A DNA stretch of 64,000 nt from Ignavibacteriota bacterium (lineage in GTDB: Bacteria; Bacteroidota; Ignavibacteria; Ignavibacteriales; Melioribacteraceae), in contig JADJOX010000008.1 of the NCBI GenBank assembly GCA_016713565.1, forward strand, positions 310,001-374,000, in the 5' to 3' direction. Positions within the stretch are counted from its first letter, which is position 1, and every line of letters starts with the position of its first letter. The notes beneath the pieces were generated by a model. It was given only the letters and a program-made list of their open reading frames with translations. It was not told the DNA's origin and made no database searches. Of the stretch, positions 8,105 through 19,013 are shown one piece after another. The position numbers and the translations under genes are program-made.

Positions 8105-9568
8105 ATGTTATTAAGTAAGATTTTAAATAATCTTCCGGTCATTCAGGTAATTGGTAACTCAAATGAAATTGATATAAATAAAATTTCAATTGATTCCAGA
8201 ACAACCGCTAAAGGTTCGGTGTTTATTGCGTTAAAAGGATTGAAAACGGACGGACATAAGTATATTCAACAGGCTGTCAGTAATGGTGTTTCTGCAATTG
8301 TTGTAGATGAAGAAAATTCAAATATCGACAGATTATTGGCGAGCAATAATATTGTTAAAATTCTTGTAAATAATTCAAGAACCGCATTATCGCAGTTCTC
8401 AAAAACTTTGTTTGATGATCCTTCATCAAAATTGAACCTTATTGGAATAACAGGGACCAAAGGCAAAACGACAACATCATATTATTTAAAGAATATTTTA
8501 GAAAGTTCGGGACAAAAAACAGGTTTAATCGGAACGAACAAAAATATGATTGGCGATAAAGATATTCCAACAAAATATACAACGCCGGAATCACATGTTT
8601 TAAATGAATTAATGTCCAATATGGTCAATGAAGATTGTGTCAATTGCGTTATGGAAGTCTCTTCTCACGCGGTTGAAATGGAAAGAGTTTCAAATCTTGA
8701 TTTTAATATTGGCGTGTTTACAAACATTACTTCAGATCATTTAGATTATCATAAAACTTTTGAAAATTATCTAAACGCAAAAAAGAAATTTTTTACATCA
8801 TTAAAAAAAGACGCGTTCATTATTTATAATAAAGACGATGAAAACAGCGGAATATTGCTGTCTGAATCAGAAGCGGAAAAAGTCTCATACTCATTGAACT
8901 TAACTTCCGACTTAAAAATTAATGAACTGGAATATGATCTTGATGGTACAAAATTCGATTTAACATTTCGGAATAAAAATTACTCAGTAATAACCAAATT
9001 GATTGGAAAGTTTAATGCCTATAACGCAGTTGCCGCAATAGGAGCAGCATTATATTCAAATGTGCCGATAGAAAAATCAATTGATGGAATTTACTCTACA
9101 ATTCAAGTTCCGGGCAGATTTGAAGTCATTTCTTCAAAAAATAAAAAAGTGATAGTTGACTATTCTCATACTGCGGATAGTTTGCAGCAAGCGCTTGAAG
9201 CAATACATCATATTGTTAAAAATGATAGACCAATTTATACTGTTTTCGGCTGCGGCGGAGATAGAGACAAAACAAAAAGACCAATTATGGGGAAAATTGC
9301 CGTTGAAAACAGCAAATTTGTCTTTATAACTTCAGATAATCCGCGTTCGGAAGATCCGTACGATATTATTAAAGATATTACCTCAAATATTAATACGAAA
9401 AATTTTAAAGTAATTGAAGATAGAGAAACAGCAATAAAATCAGCAATTAACGAAAGTGAAGAAAATGCTGTAATACTTATTGCCGGGAAAGGACACGAAA
9501 ATTATCAGGAGATCAGCGGAGTAAGAAATTATTTCTCCGATAAAGAAACCGCTGAAAAATATTTATAA
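8105..9568 (+). CDS. murE: UDP-MurNAc-L-Ala-D-Glu:meso-diaminopimelate ligase MurE
   Basis: MurE adds the third peptide residue to the cytoplasmic UDP-MurNAc precursor. At 487 residues it has the N-terminal UDP-binding domain, the P-loop GTKGKTTT near residue 117, a central ATPase domain and the C-terminal ligase domain. The segment DNPRSEDP near residue 412 matches the DNPR motif whose arginine binds meso-DAP, so DAP rather than lysine is the expected substrate. It abuts ftsI, and murF starts one base after its stop. Confidence 0.97.
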   Translation: MLLSKILNNLPVIQVIGNSNEIDINKISIDSRTTAKGSVFIALKGLKTDGHKYIQQAVSNGVSAIVVDEENSNIDRLLASNNIVKILVNNSRTALSQFSKTLFDDPSSKLNLIGITGTKGKTTTSYYLKNILESSGQKTGLIGTNKNMIGDKDIPTKYTTPESHVLNELMSNMVNEDCVNCVMEVSSHAVEMERVSNLDFNIGVFTNITSDHLDYHKTFENYLNAKKKFFTSLKKDAFIIYNKDDENSGILLSESEAEKVSYSLNLTSDLKINELEYDLDGTKFDLTFRNKNYSVITKLIGKFNAYNAVAAIGAALYSNVPIEKSIDGIYSTIQVPGRFEVISSKNKKVIVDYSHTADSLQQALEAIHHIVKNDRPIYTVFGCGGDRDKTKRPIMGKIAVENSKFVFITSDNPRSEDPYDIIKDITSNINTKNFKVIEDRETAIKSAINESEENAVILIAGKGHENYQEISGVRNYFSDKETAEKYL

Positions 9569-9569
9569 T

Positions 9570-10946
9570 ATGAAATTAACCTTAATAGACATATTTAATC
9601 TTAATTCAGCTGTAATCTATAATCCGGATTTATATAGAACAGTTAATTCAGTCTCAACCGATACACGAACAATCAAAAAGAATTCTTTATTTGTCGCTAT
9701 TAAAGGCAAAAATTTTGACGGTCACAATTATATTCAAGAAGCCATTAAAAAAGGCGCCTCAGCAATATTAGTTAACAAAAATAAATTATCATCATTGGAT
9801 TTTGTCGATTTGCCGATAATCTCAGTCAGTAATACAATTAAAGCTTATGGTGAATTGGCAAATATCATCAGAAATAAATTTTCCGGTAAGGTCATTTCAA
9901 TTACAGGCAGCAACGGAAAAACAACAACAAAAGAAATGATTGCTCATTTACTTTCGGCTAAATATAAAGTTCATAAAACAGTTTCAAATAATAATAATAA
10001 TATTGGCGTTCCGCTTACAATATTAACCGCACCAAATAACTCGGAAATAATGGTGCTTGAGCATGGTACAAATCACTTTGGCGAAATTGAATTTACTGCA
10101 AAAATCGCGCAGCCTGATTATGGGCTAATAACCAACATTGGTTCATCTCATCTGCAGTATTTGATATCAGCTGAAAAAGTTTACGAAGAAAAAACAAAAC
10201 TTTTTGATTATGTGAAATCAAACGGAAATGTTTTTATAAACGCTGATGATAAATTCTTAAAGAACCAAATTAAGGTTAGAAAGAATTCAATTACATATGG
10301 TTCGCGTAAAAATCTAGATTTAAGTTATGAAATCGTGAGCATTTCAAATGATTCTAAGTATAAAATAAATATTAACGGTTTAAATAAAAATTTCAATATT
10401 GTAATTCCTTTATTGGGAAAAGCCAATATTCAAAATATAATTACAGCAATAGCGGTAGCATTAAAATTAGGTTTAAGTAAAGCTGAAATAATTAATTCAA
10501 TAAAAACACTGAAGCCCGTAAAAGGCAGATTATGTGAATTTGACTTCAATCAATTTACTATTATTGATGATACATATAATGCGAATCCCGAAAGTGTAAA
10601 AAACGCTTTGGATGTTTTAAGAACTTTTGGAAAGAGAAAAAACAAGATTCTTTTACTTGGTGATATGTTCGAGCTTGGGGACGAGACCGAAAATATACAT
10701 TCTGAACTCGCTGCAAATATTAAGAAAACGAAGATAAATTTATTGTTGTCAATTGGTAAAAACACAAAAGTTCTTAATAATTCAAAAAAATTAGGTGCGA
10801 TTAAGGGAATTCATTTTAACAATAGAAATAAACTTCATTCATATCTTGAGTCATTGGACTTAAAAGATTCCGTGATTTTAGTTAAAGGTTCGCGCGGTAT
10901 GAAAATGGAAGAATTTGTTGAAACAATTAAAAGGAAAAATGCCTGA
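9570..10946 (+). CDS. murF: UDP-MurNAc-tripeptide:D-Ala-D-Ala ligase MurF
   Basis: MurF adds D-Ala-D-Ala to UDP-MurNAc-tripeptide, completing the pentapeptide. At 458 residues it shows the P-loop GSNGKTTTKEM near residue 112, the NNNNNIGVP segment, the EHGTNHFGEI motif, and a late DDTYNANPES motif, all characteristic of MurF. No ddl gene lies in the cluster, so D-Ala-D-Ala must come from elsewhere. Its stop overlaps the mraY start by one base. Confidence 0.96.
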   Translation: MKLTLIDIFNLNSAVIYNPDLYRTVNSVSTDTRTIKKNSLFVAIKGKNFDGHNYIQEAIKKGASAILVNKNKLSSLDFVDLPIISVSNTIKAYGELANIIRNKFSGKVISITGSNGKTTTKEMIAHLLSAKYKVHKTVSNNNNNIGVPLTILTAPNNSEIMVLEHGTNHFGEIEFTAKIAQPDYGLITNIGSSHLQYLISAEKVYEEKTKLFDYVKSNGNVFINADDKFLKNQIKVRKNSITYGSRKNLDLSYEIVSISNDSKYKININGLNKNFNIVIPLLGKANIQNIITAIAVALKLGLSKAEIINSIKTLKPVKGRLCEFDFNQFTIIDDTYNANPESVKNALDVLRTFGKRKNKILLLGDMFELGDETENIHSELAANIKKTKINLLLSIGKNTKVLNNSKKLGAIKGIHFNNRNKLHSYLESLDLKDSVILVKGSRGMKMEEFVETIKRKNA

Positions 10947-12055
10947 TGTTATATCACCTTTTTAATTATTTGAACGAACTTTATGCCCCTCCCGGATTCG
11001 GCATTTTCAAATTCTTATCATTTAGATCTGCATTGGCTGCCATAACCGGATTATTTTTAGCGTTTTACGTAGGCCCAAAAATAATCAACTATCTGAGAAT
11101 AAAACAGATTGGCGAAACAATAAGAGAATTGGGACCTCAAACTCACAAGCTGAAAGCAGGCACGCCGACTATGGGCGGTGTAATTATCATTTTTTCTGTT
11201 GTTGTTCCTGTTTTGTTATGGGCAGATATAAACAGCATTTATATAATTTTAGTATTAGTCGGGACTTTATGGTTAGGTGTAGTTGGATTTATTGATGATT
11301 ATATGAAAGTTGTAATGAAGAAATCAAAAGGTTTGATTGCGCGATATAAATTGTTAGGTCAAATTTTAATTGGAATTGTTGTAGGATGTTCAATTTATTT
11401 CCTGCCGGAATTTAGTGAATACAATACACAAACAACCTTGCCGTTTATGAAAAATTTGAATTTTGATTTTTCATATTTCTATATACCGATGGTAATTTTC
11501 ATTATAACAGCTACTTCAAACGCCGTTAATTTAACGGATGGATTAGATGGATTGGCAATCGGCTCAATGATAATTGTAATGTTGGCGGTGGCAATTCTAA
11601 GTTACGTTTCCGGAAATAAAATTTACGCGGATTATCTTAACGTGATTTATTTACCGGGTTCAGGAGAACTTACAGTTTTTATTGCCGCATTTATAGGCGC
11701 AGGTTTAGGCTTTTTGTGGTTTAATTTTTATCCTGCACAAGTTTTCATGGGTGATACCGGATCATTAGCGCTTGGCGGAGCTTTCGGCATAATTGCAATA
11801 TTAATTAAGAAAGAATTATTAATCCCCATTTTGGGCGGCGTATTTTTCCTTGAAACAATATCGGTAATTATTCAAAGGCTTTATTTCAAGTATACAAAAA
11901 AAAGAACCGGTGAGGGTAAGCGTGTTTTTAAAATGGCGCCCATTCACCATCATTATGAATTAATGGGTTGGGCTGAACCGAAAATCGTAATTAGGTTTTA
12001 TATAGTAACTATCATATTAGTAATAATTAGTTTGGCTTCATTCAAGATACGTTAA
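10946..12055 (+). CDS. mraY: Phospho-MurNAc-pentapeptide transferase MraY
   Basis: MraY transfers phospho-MurNAc-pentapeptide to undecaprenyl phosphate, making lipid I at the inner membrane. The 369-residue protein has about ten membrane helices. Conserved cytoplasmic motifs are present: GTPTMGG near residues 72-78, the aspartate pair in FIDDYMK near 116, NLTDGLDG near 195, and the MAPIHHHYE motif near 332. The start overlaps the murF stop, and murD starts on its last base. Confidence 0.97.
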   Translation: MLYHLFNYLNELYAPPGFGIFKFLSFRSALAAITGLFLAFYVGPKIINYLRIKQIGETIRELGPQTHKLKAGTPTMGGVIIIFSVVVPVLLWADINSIYIILVLVGTLWLGVVGFIDDYMKVVMKKSKGLIARYKLLGQILIGIVVGCSIYFLPEFSEYNTQTTLPFMKNLNFDFSYFYIPMVIFIITATSNAVNLTDGLDGLAIGSMIIVMLAVAILSYVSGNKIYADYLNVIYLPGSGELTVFIAAFIGAGLGFLWFNFYPAQVFMGDTGSLALGGAFGIIAILIKKELLIPILGGVFFLETISVIIQRLYFKYTKKRTGEGKRVFKMAPIHHHYELMGWAEPKIVIRFYIVTIILVIISLASFKIR

Positions 12056-13401
12056 TGGAAATTAAAGATAAAAAAATAAGTATTCTAGGTGCAGTAAGAA
12101 GCGGATTAAGTGCTGCAAAACTTGCTAAAATCAAAGGAGCAATTCCATTTGTCAGCGATATGAATGATAATCCGGAAATTAGAAATAACGTTGAAATTCT
12201 TAATGAGTTGAAAATAAATTTTGAACTGGGCGGTCATTCAGAGAAAATTTATGATTGTGATTTTATAATAACAAGCCCGGGTGTTCCATCTGATTCTGAA
12301 GTATTAGTTAAAGCAAAAGAAAATGATATTAAAATAATCAGCGAAATTGAATTTGCATATTGGTTCTGTGAAGGTAAAATAATTGCAATAACCGGAACAA
12401 ATGGAAAAACGACAACAACAAGTCTTTGCACGCATGTTTTAAATTGCTCAGATGTTACTGCTTATGCCGCAGGCAACATTGGTATTCCGTTTTCCGAAAT
12501 TGTTACTCAAGTTAAAAAAGACGAATACGTTGTTCTCGAAGTCTCAAGTTTTCAGCTTGACTTTATTGACAAATTTGCGCCGGATTATGCTGTAATGCTG
12601 AATATTACGCCTGATCATTTAGACAGATATGAAAATAGATTTGATTTATATATTAAATCAAAAATGAGAATAATCAAAAATCAAAATGAAAAACATAACT
12701 TTATTTATAATGGAGATGATGAAAATATTCCGATAGGATATGTTTCAAACAAAGTGAATTTGTTTGCTTTTTCATTAGATAAAAGTATTAGCAACGGCTG
12801 TTATCTTGATGATGATTGGATTGTTTTTGCCAATGATGGTTTTGAAGAAGATGTATGTACAATTGAAGATTTGTCACTTAAGGGAGAACACAATTTAATG
12901 AATTCCATGGCTGTGATTTCAACCGCAATGCTTATTGGAATTGATAAAGAAAAATTAGTAGAGGCTTTAGGATCATTTAAAGGTGTTGAGCATAGATTGG
13001 AATTTGTAAGAGAAATAAATGGTATTAAATTCATTAATGATTCAAAAGCGACAAATGTTGATTCTGTTTGGTATGCGCTGAGAAGTTTTGATGAACCGAT
13101 ATATCTTATTCTAGGCGGTAAAGACAAAGGAAATAATTACAACGATATAAAAGAAGAAGTAAAGAAAAGAGTAAAGAAAATTTATGCAATAGGATCTTCT
13201 GCTCAAAAGGTTTATGAGTTCTTTAAAAATATTAAACCGGTAGGAATTGTAGATTCTTTAGCAGCGGCCGTAGAACATGGTTTAGCTGATGCCGCAGTTG
13301 GTGATATTGTTCTTCTTTCACCGGCATGTGCAAGTTTTGATATGTTTAAAAATTATGAAGATCGTGGAACTCAATTTAAATCAATAGTAAATAACAGATA
13401 A
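12055..13401 (+). CDS. murD: UDP-MurNAc-L-alanine:D-glutamate ligase MurD
   Basis: MurD adds D-glutamate to UDP-MurNAc-L-Ala. The 448-residue protein has an N-terminal Rossmann-like domain (ISILGAVRSGLSAAKLAK), the P-loop ITGTNGKTTTT near residue 115, LEVSSFQLD near 162, NITPDHLDRY near 183 and NDSKATNVD near 325, all MurD signatures. It lies in its usual place between mraY and ftsW. Confidence 0.97.
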   Translation: MEIKDKKISILGAVRSGLSAAKLAKIKGAIPFVSDMNDNPEIRNNVEILNELKINFELGGHSEKIYDCDFIITSPGVPSDSEVLVKAKENDIKIISEIEFAYWFCEGKIIAITGTNGKTTTTSLCTHVLNCSDVTAYAAGNIGIPFSEIVTQVKKDEYVVLEVSSFQLDFIDKFAPDYAVMLNITPDHLDRYENRFDLYIKSKMRIIKNQNEKHNFIYNGDDENIPIGYVSNKVNLFAFSLDKSISNGCYLDDDWIVFANDGFEEDVCTIEDLSLKGEHNLMNSMAVISTAMLIGIDKEKLVEALGSFKGVEHRLEFVREINGIKFINDSKATNVDSVWYALRSFDEPIYLILGGKDKGNNYNDIKEEVKKRVKKIYAIGSSAQKVYEFFKNIKPVGIVDSLAAAVEHGLADAAVGDIVLLSPACASFDMFKNYEDRGTQFKSIVNNR

Positions 13402-13407
13402 GAGAAA

Positions 13408-14484
13408 ATGAAAAATTTAGCTAGAACTTTAATTGGAATTGTAATATTTCTCATAATACTTGGAACAATAATAATCTTTTCCGCTAGAGGTTATTCATTC
13501 TTTATATCGCACATAAGCAAGGTTATTTTTGCCAGTGCGGCATTTGTTTTATTCGCGGTAATTCCTTATAAATATTACAAGGAAATTAGCAAGTATATGC
13601 TAATGGGAATTATTCTTGCGCTAATTTATACATTATTCTCGCCTGCCGTAAAAGGCGCTTCACGATGGATGAATTTAGGTTTTATGAGTTTTCAGCCTTC
13701 TGAATTTGCAAAGATATTTTTATTGATTCACCTTGCAGTGCTAATTGAAAAGAAAGGTGAAATGATAAAAGATTTTAATAATGGTTTACTTTATATGCTG
13801 CTGTGGATTGGTGTTGTAAGTCTTTTAATTTTTATTCAGCCGAATGTTAGTACAACAATTATAGTGGTTTCAACATCATTTATTTTATTATTTGTCGGTG
13901 GTGCACGAATCTCTCACTTAAGCGGAATAATTGGTTCAGTTGGAGCAATTGGCGCTTTAGGAGCGATGGCACTGCCACATTCTAGAGCAAGAATTTTAGG
14001 TTTTGTTAAAAGCATAACCGAAGGCGGCAGTATAAATTTGCAAGTGCTTCAATCAAAAATTGCTTTAGGCAGCGGCGGATTTTTTGGGTTAGGTATAGGT
14101 CAAAGCAGACAAAGCGATTTATTTTTACCGGAGCCGCATAACGATTTTGTTTTTTCAGTTGTTGGCGAAGAACTTGGTTTTTTAGGTGCTCTTGCAATTT
14201 TATTTGCGTATATGGCAATATTTTTTGTTGGATTATTAATTGCAAAAAAAGCAAAAGATGAATTTGGTCAATTGCTGGCATTTGGAATTTCATTTACAAT
14301 AGTGATGAGTGCATTTATACACGTTGGTGTTGGACTTGGACTACTTCCGACCACCGGTATAACATTGCCATTTATAAGTTTTGGCGGTACATCTATAATT
14401 ATATTTTCAATTTCATTGGGGATTCTAATAAATATTGCAATGATATCCGGCAAACACAGAGAAATGAGAAGAGCTAGGACATGA
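13408..14484 (+). CDS. ftsW: Septal peptidoglycan glycosyltransferase FtsW (SEDS family)
   Basis: FtsW polymerises lipid II at the septum together with FtsI. The 358-residue protein is nearly all membrane helices. It carries the SEDS signatures GASRWMNLG near residue 84 and QPSEFAK near 95, the large extracellular-loop motif PEPHNDFVFSVVGEELGF near 229-246, and GLLPTTGITLPFIS near 313. It is slightly shorter than many FtsW proteins because the N-terminal tail is minimal. Its stop overlaps the murG start in ATGATG. Confidence 0.96.
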   Translation: MKNLARTLIGIVIFLIILGTIIIFSARGYSFFISHISKVIFASAAFVLFAVIPYKYYKEISKYMLMGIILALIYTLFSPAVKGASRWMNLGFMSFQPSEFAKIFLLIHLAVLIEKKGEMIKDFNNGLLYMLLWIGVVSLLIFIQPNVSTTIIVVSTSFILLFVGGARISHLSGIIGSVGAIGALGAMALPHSRARILGFVKSITEGGSINLQVLQSKIALGSGGFFGLGIGQSRQSDLFLPEPHNDFVFSVVGEELGFLGALAILFAYMAIFFVGLLIAKKAKDEFGQLLAFGISFTIVMSAFIHVGVGLGLLPTTGITLPFISFGGTSIIIFSISLGILINIAMISGKHREMRRART

Positions 14485-15596
14485 TGGCTAAACAGTTAAA
14501 TTTTATATTTGCAGCAGGCGGAACAGGCGGACATCTTTATCCGGCAGTTGCCGTTGCTGAACAAATTAAGTTGTTGCAGCCGCAATCAAATATATTATTT
14601 GTTGGCACAAAAGATAAAATTGAAGCTCGAGTTATTCCTCAATTGAACTATAAATTTAAATCAATTTGGATAAGCGGATTCAGCCGAAAACTTACGCTGA
14701 AAAATATTTTATTCCCGATAAAATTAATTGTCGGATCGATTCAATCTTTTTTTATCAATTTAAAATTTAAGCCAAGTGTTGCAATTGGCGCCGGAGCTTA
14801 TGTTTCTGGTCCCGTTATTACTACTGCTAAATTATTCGGTGCCAAAGTTGTACTACTTGAACAAAACAGTTTTCCGGGCGTAACAAACAGAATGCTGGAA
14901 AAAAAAGCTGATCAAATACATTTAAGTTTTGAAGATTCAAAAAAATATTTTAACAATAAATCAAAACTTTATGTTACCGGAAATCCGATTAGAACAACTA
15001 TGAAATTAGCCGACAAAATGGAATCTTTAAAATATTTTAATCTTGAGGAAACAAAAAAAACATTACTCGTTTTAGGCGGAAGCCTTGGTGCATCATCAAT
15101 GAACTTTGCTGTGGAAGAAAATTTAGATTTATTGAAAAGATCAAATATTCAAGTTATTTGGCAAACAGGTGATAAATATTTTAATCAATATAAAAAATTA
15201 CAAAGTGAATATGTAAAGATATTTCCATTTATATCCGAAATGGATAAAGCTTACTCGGCGTGTGATCTGCTTGTAGCGCGAGCCGGAGCAACAACAATTG
15301 CTGAAGCGGCATTTTTAGGATTGCCCGTTTTATTTGTTCCTTCAAAAAATGTTGCGGCTAACCATCAGTATCTTAATGCGCAATCACTTGCCGAAAATAA
15401 AGCAGCTTTATTGATTGAAGATTCCGAATTGAATCTTAGATTGGGAAGTTTGATAATAAAATCCATTGCCGATGAAAAAATGCTAAATGATTTGAGTGAA
15501 AATATAAAAAAGTTTTCCAAACCCGACGCAGCTAAAACAATAGCCGCTGAAATTATTAAAATGGCTGACAAAAATTTTAAAAGTACGAGAAATTAA
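14481..15596 (+). CDS. murG: Lipid II synthase MurG
   Basis: MurG adds GlcNAc from UDP-GlcNAc to lipid I on the cytoplasmic face of the membrane. The 371-residue GT28 protein shows the N-terminal glycine loop AGGTGGHLYPA near residues 11-21, the second loop LGGSLGASSMN near 198, and the donor-site motif ARAGATTIAEA near 265. Two adjacent ATG codons could serve as starts; the first overlaps the ftsW stop. murC begins directly after its stop. Confidence 0.97.
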   Translation: MMAKQLNFIFAAGGTGGHLYPAVAVAEQIKLLQPQSNILFVGTKDKIEARVIPQLNYKFKSIWISGFSRKLTLKNILFPIKLIVGSIQSFFINLKFKPSVAIGAGAYVSGPVITTAKLFGAKVVLLEQNSFPGVTNRMLEKKADQIHLSFEDSKKYFNNKSKLYVTGNPIRTTMKLADKMESLKYFNLEETKKTLLVLGGSLGASSMNFAVEENLDLLKRSNIQVIWQTGDKYFNQYKKLQSEYVKIFPFISEMDKAYSACDLLVARAGATTIAEAAFLGLPVLFVPSKNVAANHQYLNAQSLAENKAALLIEDSELNLRLGSLIIKSIADEKMLNDLSENIKKFSKPDAAKTIAAEIIKMADKNFKSTRN

Positions 15597-16993
15597 ATGC
15601 TGAAAAATATTATTAAAAAAATTCACTTTGTAGGTATTGGCGGAATAGGAATGAGCGGTTTAGCGGAAATCTTATTAAGTCAGGGTTTTAAAGTTTCCGG
15701 TTCGGATTTGTCGTTAACAGATATTACAGAAAGATTGCAGTCATTAGGAGTAGAAATATTCAAAGGACATTCAAAAGAAAATATAAAAGATATTGACCTG
15801 GTTGTTTATTCATCAGCGGTTAATCAGGAAAATCCGGAAGTAAAAGAAGCTATTGAAAGGAAGATACCGACAATTAAACGAGCGGAAATGCTTGCGGAAA
15901 CAATGAGGATGAAGAACGGCATAGGCATTGCCGGAACTCATGGAAAAACCAGTACAACTTCAATGGTTGGATTGGTATTAACAGAAGGCGGAATTGACCC
16001 TACCATTATTGTAGGGGGAAAATTGAGCAGTCTTGGCGGAACAAATGCCAGACTTGGAAACGGAGAATATATTGTTGTTGAAGCCGATGAATTTGACAGA
16101 ACATTTTTACAGCTGACTCCAAGCATAGCTGCAATTACAACATTAGAAAAAGAACATCTTGATACATATAAAGATTTAGATGATATTAAAACTGCGTTTA
16201 TTCAATTTGCAAACAAAGTTCCGTTTTACGGTTTTGTTGTTCTATGTTTGGATGAGCCAGCGCTTCAGGATATTATTCCTCATATAAATAAAACAATTAT
16301 CACTTACGGCGTTTCGCCTCAAGCCGATGTTAGAGCCGTTGATATTACATTCGATAAGAACAAAAGCAGTTATACAATTATTTATAAGGGCGAGGAATTA
16401 GGTAAAATAAATCTGAATATGCCCGGATTGCACTATGTAAAAAATTCTCTCGTTGCAGTAACAATTGCTAAAGAGCTTGGAATTGATTTTGAGAAAATTC
16501 AAAAAGCATTAAGTTCATTTTCAGGCGTTTATAGAAGATTCGAAAAGAAATATGAAAATGATATTTTGGTTTTGATGATTATGGTCATCATCCAACCGAA
16601 ACCACCGCCACTTTATTAGGAATAAGAACTGGCTGGAAGAAGAGAATTGTTGCTGTTTTTCAGCCGCATCTTTATTCAAGGACAAGAGATTTTTACGCAG
16701 AGTTCGGCAGATCGTTTTTAAATTCTGATGTCTTTATTTGTACGGATGTTTATCCTGCCAGAGAAAAACCGATTGAAGGAATCAGCGGTAAATTAATTGC
16801 CGACGCGGCAAAAGATTTTGGACATAAAAATGTTATTTACGAAGCCGATAAGAATAATATACCAAATTTACTTTTGAACATTGTTAAGAAAGATGATATA
16901 GTTATAACACTTGGGGCAGGTGATATTTGGAAATATGGCGAAAAATTTGTCGATGAATATAAATTGAAAAATAAAGATGAAAACAATAAATAA
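15597..16993 (+). CDS. murC: UDP-MurNAc:L-alanine ligase MurC, one apparent frameshift
   Basis: MurC adds L-alanine to UDP-MurNAc. The first frame gives the GIGGIGMSGLAE motif, the P-loop GTHGKTSTT near residue 120, and VEADEFDRTF. It breaks at the T-run 16570-16573 and would stop at 16619. One extra T restores the family motif DDYGHHPTE and an open frame to TAA at 16993, including QPHLYSRT and GAGDIW. The repaired gene is 1398 bases (465 residues), full MurC length. Because murC is essential, a base lost in sequencing is more likely than a mutation. The 3' end overlaps ftsQ by 17 bases. Confidence 0.93.
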
Positions 16994-17749
16994 AATTAAA
17001 CATTCAATATTGTTTGTTCTTCTGATTGCAATATTTGGATTGCTCTCATTTTCATTGAAAAACTCCAATTTAAATTCAATTAATAAAATTGAAATTGAGG
17101 GTGCAAATTATTTATCGTCCAAAGATTATATGGAAATTGCAAATCTTTCTAACTTTGAAAAGGACCCAAATATAAATATTACCGTAATTCAAGATAGAAT
17201 TGAAAAACATCCTTATGTAAATAACGCAGATGTGTGGCTTGCGGAAAGAGGTACAATAAGAATAAAAATTATTGAGAAAACTTTTGAGGCTTTGATCTTA
17301 ACTGATAAAAACAATTTCTGATAACAGGCAGCGGCGAAATTATTCCATTTTATTCATCAACAAAAAATATTGATTTGCCGGTAATTGTTAATGTTAAAAA
17401 TGCAGACGAAATTAATGTCTTTTCGTTTGCCGGTAAATATCAAAATTTAAAAAACGCACTGAAAATTATTTCAACTTCAGAAATTTACGATGAAAATTTA
17501 AGTAAAAGGATTTCTGAAATTAATTTGAATAATGGTAAAGATATTACAGTTACAATTTCTGATCAAGAATTTCCAATTTACATGGGCAGCGATTCAGAAG
17601 TTGAAAAAACAATTTATTTATCAAAGATACTAAAGCACATAAAAAATAATGGCTTATCAAATTATGTGAATTATCTTGACCTAAGATTTACTGATTTGGT
17701 CTACCTGGGTTTTAAGGATAAGTTAGTTTCTTTAGAGGAAAAAATATGA
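16977..17749 (+). CDS. ftsQ: Cell division protein FtsQ-like, one apparent frameshift
   Basis: FtsQ is a bitopic divisome scaffold protein. The N-terminus has a short basic tail and one membrane helix (ILFVLLIAIFGLLSFSL), followed by a POTRA-like region (INKIEIEGANYLS, then ERHPYV-like IEKHPYVNNADVW). The frame breaks at the T-run 17315-17317, giving a stop at 17319-17321. One added T gives NNFLITGSGEIIPFY and continues to the stop at 17749. The repaired gene encodes 257 residues, a normal FtsQ length. Its end overlaps the ftsA start by four bases. Confidence 0.88.
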
Positions 17750-18990
17750 AAAAAAATATTATTGCTGGATTGGATTTAGGAACTACAAAAGTAGGAGCTG
17801 TAATTGCAGAACAGCAGGAAAATAAAATTGATATACTTGGCTTCGGTGTTGCTCCGTCTGACGGATTAAACAGAGGTTTGGTTGCCAACATTGCAAAAAC
17901 CGCCGAAGCAATAAAACAGGCAATGACAATCGCGTCAAATAGAGCTGATATTGACGTAAGATCCTTAAATGTAGGTGTTGCCGGAGAACATATTACAAGT
18001 CTTCGTCATAGAAATTATGTTACTATAAACAATCCTGATAAAGAAATTACTCAAGCAGATATTGATAGATTGAAAGCCGATGTAAAAACAATAAGAATTC
18101 CCGCGGATAGGCAAATCTTGCATATTATTCCTGAAGAATTTTATATTGATCATCAAGGTGGAATTGAAAATCCAATAGGAATGTGCGGAAGCAGATTAGA
18201 GGCTTTGAATCACGTTGTGTTAGCTTCAATTCCAGCTATGCAGAATATTAAAAAATCAGTTGAACGTGCCGGTTACACTGTACAAGATTACATCCTTCAA
18301 CCAATAGCTTCCAGTGTTTCGGTACTTGAAGAAAATGAAAAAGATTTAGGCGTTGCGTTAATTGATATAGGCGGCGGAACAACCGACATTGCTGTGTTTC
18401 ATGAAAAAAGTATAAAGTTTACAAAAGTAATTGGTGTTGCGGGTAATCAAGTTACTAATGACATAAGAGAATCACTTGGAATTGTAACCGAAGAAGCAGA
18501 AAAGCTTAAGAAAGAACACGGCTATGCCTTGGAAGAAGCAATCATTAAAGATGAAGATATTTATATAAAAGGTGTTGGAGCAAGAGGAAATATTAAAATT
18601 CCAATTTCTTTGTTAACGCAAATTATTCATGTAAGAATGAAAGAACTTTTTACATTGATAGATAATGAACTTAGGCAAGCAGGATTTAAAAATAAAATCA
18701 AAGCCGGAATAGTGTTAACTGGCGGCGGGTCTTTACTGAGCGGTGTAACAGAATTAGCAGAATCAGTATTTGGACTTCCGACAAGAATCGGTGTTCCGTT
18801 GGATTTAGGCGCTGGTCTTTCAAATGAAATTGAAAGTCCGGAATTTGCTACAGTTGCCGGATTGATTAGAGGAATGCCCGGTACAACAAGCTCACAGGCA
18901 ATGTTTAACGTTAAGAATAAAGTTATGGTTAAAGATTTAGGAATTTCAAAGTTTTTTAAGAAAGTACAAGAATTTTTTGACGAATTATAA
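17746..18990 (+). CDS. ftsA: Cell division protein FtsA
   Basis: FtsA is the actin-like ATPase that tethers FtsZ to the membrane. The 414-residue protein has the phosphate-1 motif AGLDLGTTKVGA near residues 7-18, the 1C subdomain, phosphate-2 IDIGGGTTDIAVF near 206, and the adenosine motif VLTGGGSLLSG near 323. The C-terminus ends in an amphipathic helix (KFFKKVQEFFDEL) that fits the membrane-targeting sequence. The start overlaps ftsQ by four bases. Confidence 0.97.
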   Translation: MKKNIIAGLDLGTTKVGAVIAEQQENKIDILGFGVAPSDGLNRGLVANIAKTAEAIKQAMTIASNRADIDVRSLNVGVAGEHITSLRHRNYVTINNPDKEITQADIDRLKADVKTIRIPADRQILHIIPEEFYIDHQGGIENPIGMCGSRLEALNHVVLASIPAMQNIKKSVERAGYTVQDYILQPIASSVSVLEENEKDLGVALIDIGGGTTDIAVFHEKSIKFTKVIGVAGNQVTNDIRESLGIVTEEAEKLKKEHGYALEEAIIKDEDIYIKGVGARGNIKIPISLLTQIIHVRMKELFTLIDNELRQAGFKNKIKAGIVLTGGGSLLSGVTELAESVFGLPTRIGVPLDLGAGLSNEIESPEFATVAGLIRGMPGTTSSQAMFNVKNKVMVKDLGISKFFKKVQEFFDEL

Positions 18991-19013
18991 TTATAAATCA
19001 ACAAGGAGGAATC